A stretch of DNA of 9,729 bases from an uncultured Coriobacteriaceae bacterium (lineage in GTDB: Bacteria; Actinomycetota; Coriobacteriia; Coriobacteriales; QAMH01). Positions 6,453 through 9,729 of this stretch are shown here, piece by piece. The position numbers and the translations under genes were made by a program. The notes below the pieces were generated by a model that was given only the letters and a program-made list of their open reading frames with translations, was not told the origin of the DNA and made no database searches. The stretch lies in assembly GCA_900556425.1 (NCBI GenBank), contig USOR01000026.1, positions 1 through 9,729 on the forward strand, in the 5' to 3' direction. Within the stretch, counting starts at the first letter, position 1. The number at the start of each line of letters is the position of its first letter.

Positions 6453-7652
6453 ATGTATTCCAAGAAGACCATCAAGGACGTCGACGTAGCCCACAAGCGC
6501 GTACTAGTACGCGTGGACTTCAACTGTCCGTTGTATGAAGGTACCGTCGTGGATGATACGCGCATCCGCGAGGCGTTGCCGACCATCCGTTACCTCCTCG
6601 ACCATGACGCTCGCGTCATTATCGCAAGCCATTTGGGCCGTCCCAAGGGAGATCATTTCGAGAGTCAATTCTCGATGATGCCCGTGGCCATGCGCCTCAT
6701 TCAGCTGCTCGGACGTCCCGTTTCAGTCATTGGTGGCGAGAAGATCGCCGGCGAGGATGCCCTCTCGGCTTCGCTCGCGCTCAAGGACGGCCAGATCATG
6801 ATGCTCGAGAATCTGCGCTTTGACGATGGCGAGAAATCCTGTGACCTGCAGTTCGTGCACCGCCTTGCCTCGCTCTGCGATATATACGTCAACGACGCCT
6901 TTGGCGCAGCGCATCGCGCTCATGCTTCCATCAGTGGCGTGCCGGAGTTCGTTCCGGCCGTGAGTGGCCTTTTGCTCGCCAAGGAGGTCGAGACGCTCAC
7001 CTCGATGCTCGAGAATCCCAAGCGTCCCTTCGTTGCCATTCTGGGCGGCTCGAAGGTGTCGGACAAGATTGGCATCATCAGCAACCTCATGGACATCGCC
7101 GATACCATACTCATCGGCGGTGCCATGATGTTCACCTTCCTGGCAGCCCAGGGATATTCGGTTGGCCAGTCCAAGATGGAAGCCGACATGGTCGACACGG
7201 CTCGCCAGATGCTCGAGACCGCCAAGGAGAAAAACGTCAATCTTGTCATACCCGTTGATGTAAAGATGGCCGATCAGTTCTCCGATCTTGCCTATACCGA
7301 GGCCGTCGATGTCGACGCCATTCCCGATGACATGATGGGTCTCGATATCGGCCCCAAGACAGGCCGTATGTATCGCGAGGTCATTCGCGAGGCCGGCACC
7401 GTCTTCTGGAACGGTCCCATGGGCGTCTTCGAGTTCCCGTCCTTCGAGCTCGGGACCCGTTGCGTTGCCGAGGCGGTGGCCGCATCCGACGCGACGAGCA
7501 TCATCGGCGGTGGCGATTCGGTCGCGGCTATCAAGAAGTTTGATCTGGCCGATCAGGTCACGTTCATTTCGACTGGCGGTGGTGCCTCGATGCGTCTGCT
7601 CGAAGGCAAGGAGCTTCCGGGTGTCATGGCGTTGATGGACAAAGAAGCGTAA
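6453..7652 (+). CDS. pgk: Phosphoglycerate kinase
   Basis: Pgk moves the acyl phosphate of 1,3-bisphosphoglycerate to ADP, giving ATP and 3-phosphoglycerate, in cytoplasmic glycolysis; it runs in reverse in gluconeogenesis. The 399 residues match the family. In order: VRVDFNCP (19–26, usually VDFNVP), HLGRPKG, LENLRFDDGEK, YVNDAFGAAHRAHAS, PFVAILGGSKVSDK, IGGAMMFTFL, LDIGPKT, the nucleotide-side WNGPMGVFE, GGGDSVAAI and the closing STGGGASMRLLEGKELPGV from residue 373. The ATG at 6453 has AGGGGAG at 6442–6448. Only 45 bases separate it from the lipoprotein gene and I see no clear promoter there, so it may be read from the upstream promoter or from one inside that gene. A perfect 16-base palindrome covers codons 16–20. 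tpiA follows after 23 bases, in an operon with gpmI. No gap gene lies upstream, unlike many gap-pgk-tpiA clusters. Confidence 0.98.
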   Translation: MYSKKTIKDVDVAHKRVLVRVDFNCPLYEGTVVDDTRIREALPTIRYLLDHDARVIIASHLGRPKGDHFESQFSMMPVAMRLIQLLGRPVSVIGGEKIAGEDALSASLALKDGQIMMLENLRFDDGEKSCDLQFVHRLASLCDIYVNDAFGAAHRAHASISGVPEFVPAVSGLLLAKEVETLTSMLENPKRPFVAILGGSKVSDKIGIISNLMDIADTILIGGAMMFTFLAAQGYSVGQSKMEADMVDTARQMLETAKEKNVNLVIPVDVKMADQFSDLAYTEAVDVDAIPDDMMGLDIGPKTGRMYREVIREAGTVFWNGPMGVFEFPSFELGTRCVAEAVAASDATSIIGGGDSVAAIKKFDLADQVTFISTGGGASMRLLEGKELPGVMALMDKEA

Positions 7653-7675
7653 GACGACGAGACGAGGAGCAGCGT

Positions 7676-8476
7676 ATGTTTGGCGCAATGCAAGATACCG
7701 GCGCCCGCATGCCGATGATTGCGGGTAACTGGAAGATGAACAAGACGACGGTCGAGGCCGTGACGCTCTCGCAGCAGATCTCGTTTGAGTCTGACAAGGC
7801 CTGGGAGGCAGTCGAAGTGGTCATCTGCCCTCCCTTCACCGACCTCAAGTCAGTCTTCAACGTTCTCGCCTTTGACCACTCGAGCATCAAGCTTGGTGCT
7901 CAGGACGTGTACTGGGAGCCCGACGGAGCCTATACCGGCGCCATTTCGGTCTCCATGCTCAAAGAGCTCACCTGCGAATACTGCATTGTCGGGCATTCGG
8001 AGCGCCGCGAGTACTTTGGCGAGACCGACGAGACGGTCAACAGGAAGATCAAGGCACTGCTTGCCCAGGGGCTTCATCCCATCATGTGCTGTGGCGAGAA
8101 CCTTGATGTGCGTGATGCGGGCGATACGCTGGCCTTCATCGGCGAGCAAGTACGACTTGGCTGGAAGGGCATTGGCGAAGAGGACATCGCCAAGTCGGTC
8201 ATCGCCTACGAGCCCATCTGGGCAATCGGTACGGGCCGTGCTGCCACGCCTGAGCAGGCGCAGGAGGCATGCGCGCACATTCGTGGCGTCGTTGCCGACT
8301 TTGCGGGTGCGGACGCGGCGAGCAAGATGCGCATTCTCTATGGTGGCTCGATGAATACGGGCAACGCCGAGCTTTTTCTGCCACAACCCGATGTCGACGG
8401 AGGTCTCATTGGCGGAGCCTCGCTCGATGCCAAGGCGTTTTCGACGCTCGTCGAGATGGCGCTCAAGGCAAAGTAG
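7676..8476 (+). CDS. tpiA: Triosephosphate isomerase
   Basis: TpiA interconverts dihydroxyacetone phosphate and glyceraldehyde 3-phosphate as a cytoplasmic TIM-barrel enzyme. The active-site residues are visible: Asn18 and Lys20 in GNWKMN, the electrophilic His107 in VGHSERREYFGE, and the catalytic base Glu179 in AYEPIWAIGTG. The phosphate-binding segments ILYGGSM and GGLIGGASLD close the barrel. The 266 residues are slightly more than the usual 250 or so, because about 11 residues precede the normal N-terminus. GAGGAG at 7664–7669, six bases before the ATG at 7676, favours this longer start; in-frame ATGs at 7688, 7709 and 7715 lack such a site, though 7709 or 7715 would give a more typical N-terminus. 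It follows pgk by 23 bases and precedes gpmI by 75 bases that hold a hairpin. Confidence 0.98.
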   Translation: MFGAMQDTGARMPMIAGNWKMNKTTVEAVTLSQQISFESDKAWEAVEVVICPPFTDLKSVFNVLAFDHSSIKLGAQDVYWEPDGAYTGAISVSMLKELTCEYCIVGHSERREYFGETDETVNRKIKALLAQGLHPIMCCGENLDVRDAGDTLAFIGEQVRLGWKGIGEEDIAKSVIAYEPIWAIGTGRAATPEQAQEACAHIRGVVADFAGADAASKMRILYGGSMNTGNAELFLPQPDVDGGLIGGASLDAKAFSTLVEMALKAK

Positions 8477-8504
8477 TTTGCGCGCGACAAAAGAACTGTT
8501 CTAC

Positions 8505-8527
8505 CGGGGCGATCTGTGATTGCCCCG
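8505..8527 (+). other. Intercistronic hairpin between tpiA and gpmI
   Basis: Bases 8505–8514 and 8518–8527 form a 10-pair stem around a three-base TGT loop, with one G·U pair and otherwise Watson–Crick pairing. The stem is GC-rich at its base (CGGGGC with GCCCCG). It is followed by ATTCGTTAG rather than a T-run, so it is at best a weak terminator. It could stabilise the pgk-tpiA message or lower expression of gpmI, whose ribosome-binding site (AGGAG, 8537–8541) begins 10 bases later. Confidence 0.6.
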
Positions 8528-8551
8528 ATTCGTTAGAGGAGCATCTGAGAT

Positions 8552-9729
8552 ATGAAACCGGTCCTGTTGGTGATTATGGATGGCTTTGGTCTGGCCGAGG
8601 ATGGTCCGGGAAATGCCATCTCGCTTGCATTCAAGCCCTACTTTGACGAGCTGTGGGCGCAGCGTCCTCATACGACACTCGGAGCGTCGGGGCGTGACGT
8701 TGGGCTTCCCGATGGCCAAATGGGCAATTCCGAGGTCGGACATTTGAACATGGGCGCGGGACGCGTCATGCATCAGGAGCTCACGCGCATTAACGATGCA
8801 TGCGAGAACGGCAGCATCGAAGAGAACGAGATTCTCATCGAAGCGATGGATGCAGCCATTAACGCGAATCGTCCCATTCATCTTCTGGGTCTGCTCTCTG
8901 ATGGTGGCGTGCACAGCAATATCGAGCATCTCGAGGCGCTCATCGAAATGGCAGCCAAGCGTGGCGCTCGCGATATCCGCATCCATGCTTTTCTCGATGG
9001 TCGTGATGTCGATCCCAAGAGCGGCGCGGGCTATGTTCAACGTATCGTCGATTTCTGCGACCATATCTTCAATGATTATGGTGGCGCTCAGGCCGAGATT
9101 GCGACCATATCGGGTCGTTACTATGCGATGGATCGTGACAAGCGCTGGGATCGCGTACAACAGGCTTGGAATGCGATTGCCCTCGGCGCAGGCAAGGGCT
9201 TCGCGCGAAATCGCCCAGTGGGTGCCGTCGAGGCATCCTACAAGGTGGACATTACCGATGAGTTCGTCATCCCGACGGTTCTCAACCATCGCGGTGTCAA
9301 TGATGGCGACACGATGATCTTCTTCAACTTTAGGCCCGACCGTGCCCGTGAGCTCACACGAGCCTTCGTGGATAAGGAATTCGATGGTTTTCCGCGTCCC
9401 AATGTGCCGGATGTCAACTTCGTTTGCCTGACGGAGTACGATCCGACCATCGATGCGCCCATTGCTTTCCCCAAAGCCTTCCCGGAGAACACGCTGGCCG
9501 ATTTACTTGCGGATCAGGGTCTACGTCAGTTCCATATTGCCGAGACCGAGAAGTACGCGCATGTCACGTTCTTCTTCAACGGCGGCGTCGAGGACCCGTA
9601 TCCCGGCGAGGACCGCGTACTCGTCGCGTCCCCGAAGGTCGCGACCTACGACCTCCAGCCCGAGATGAGCGCCTACGAGGTCGCGAGCAAGTGCGTCGAG
9701 CGCATCGAGTCCGGCAAGTACGACGTCAT
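8552..9729 (+). CDS. gpmI: 2,3-bisphosphoglycerate-independent phosphoglycerate mutase (3' end outside window)
   Basis: GpmI interconverts 3- and 2-phosphoglycerate through a phosphoserine intermediate, using two divalent metal ions (usually manganese) and no bisphosphoglycerate. It belongs to the alkaline phosphatase superfamily. The window holds 392 codons of the usual 510 or so. The metal-site Asp10 lies in MDGFGL and the nucleophile Ser60 in MGNSEVGHLNMGAGR. SDGGVHSN, HAFLDGRD, ISGRYYAMDRDKRWDR, FFNFRPDRARELT, TEYD and AETEKYAHVTFFFNGG follow in family order. The remaining C-terminal metal ligands fall outside the window. The ATG at 8552 has AGGAG 10 bases upstream. It completes a pgk-tpiA-gpmI cluster. 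Codon composition changes sharply at about 9550: 37 of the 60 codons before that point end in G or C, against 56 of the 59 after it (hand counts), yet the protein alignment continues without a break. Confidence 0.97.
   Translation, partial: MKPVLLVIMDGFGLAEDGPGNAISLAFKPYFDELWAQRPHTTLGASGRDVGLPDGQMGNSEVGHLNMGAGRVMHQELTRINDACENGSIEENEILIEAMDAAINANRPIHLLGLLSDGGVHSNIEHLEALIEMAAKRGARDIRIHAFLDGRDVDPKSGAGYVQRIVDFCDHIFNDYGGAQAEIATISGRYYAMDRDKRWDRVQQAWNAIALGAGKGFARNRPVGAVEASYKVDITDEFVIPTVLNHRGVNDGDTMIFFNFRPDRARELTRAFVDKEFDGFPRPNVPDVNFVCLTEYDPTIDAPIAFPKAFPENTLADLLADQGLRQFHIAETEKYAHVTFFFNGGVEDPYPGEDRVLVASPKVATYDLQPEMSAYEVASKCVERIESGKYDV

Noticed and set aside
6723..7688. Long minus-strand open frame antisense to pgk
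   Set aside because: It is fully covered by the conserved pgk reading frame, has no recognisable domain, and has no good ribosome-binding site.
8492..8502. AGAAC-T-GTTCT inverted repeat after tpiA, resembling a LexA half-site pair
   Set aside because: The one-base spacer does not fit the four-base spacer of a LexA box, and short repeats like this occur by chance.

Overview
The window looks like chromosomal backbone DNA from a GC-rich Actinomycetota bacterium, most likely of class Coriobacteriia. This is inferred from the order rpsA–mnmA–coaE–uvrB (rpsA, coaE and uvrB lie close together in many actinobacteria), from GC-ending codons, and from a cofactor-independent phosphoglycerate mutase beside pgk and tpiA. 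There is no sign of phage, plasmid, insertion sequence, CRISPR, rRNA or tRNA. Genes fill nearly everything and no gene-free stretch exceeds 150 bases.

Region 1 (1–4544, plus strand) is a tightly packed run: the 3' end of rpsA (ribosomal protein S1), a divergent mnmA (tRNA U34 thiolase), an unrecognised 71-residue acidic protein, coaE (last step of CoA synthesis) and uvrB (nucleotide excision repair). A near-perfect LexA/DinR box lies inside the 3' end of coaE, 77 bases before uvrB, so uvrB probably has its own DNA-damage control within the operon. The run ends at a 46-base palindromic intergenic repeat that separates it from convergent genes.

Region 2 (4632–5584, minus strand) is a two-gene unit. 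A small protein with a C-terminal membrane anchor is followed 8 bases later by a single-pass membrane protein whose outer domain carries two CxxCxxRH motifs. Neither function is known.

Region 3 (5585–6407) begins with a 144-base divergent promoter region holding three GCATAC/GTATGC copies. It leads into a SurA/PrsA-like lipoprotein gene whose reading frame is broken near its middle by a one-base shift.

Region 4 (6453–9729, plus strand) is a lower-glycolysis cluster: pgk, tpiA and gpmI, the last cut by the window edge. These act on 1,3-bisphosphoglycerate, triose phosphates and 3-phosphoglycerate. No gap gene precedes pgk.

The points most worth a second look are the LexA box before uvrB, the frame break in the lipoprotein gene, a sharp change in codon composition inside gpmI, a 16-base perfect palindrome in the start of pgk, and the twin CxxCxxRH membrane protein. 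I did not find a clear new multi-gene system; the least explained genes are the minus-strand pair and the lipoprotein opposite them.
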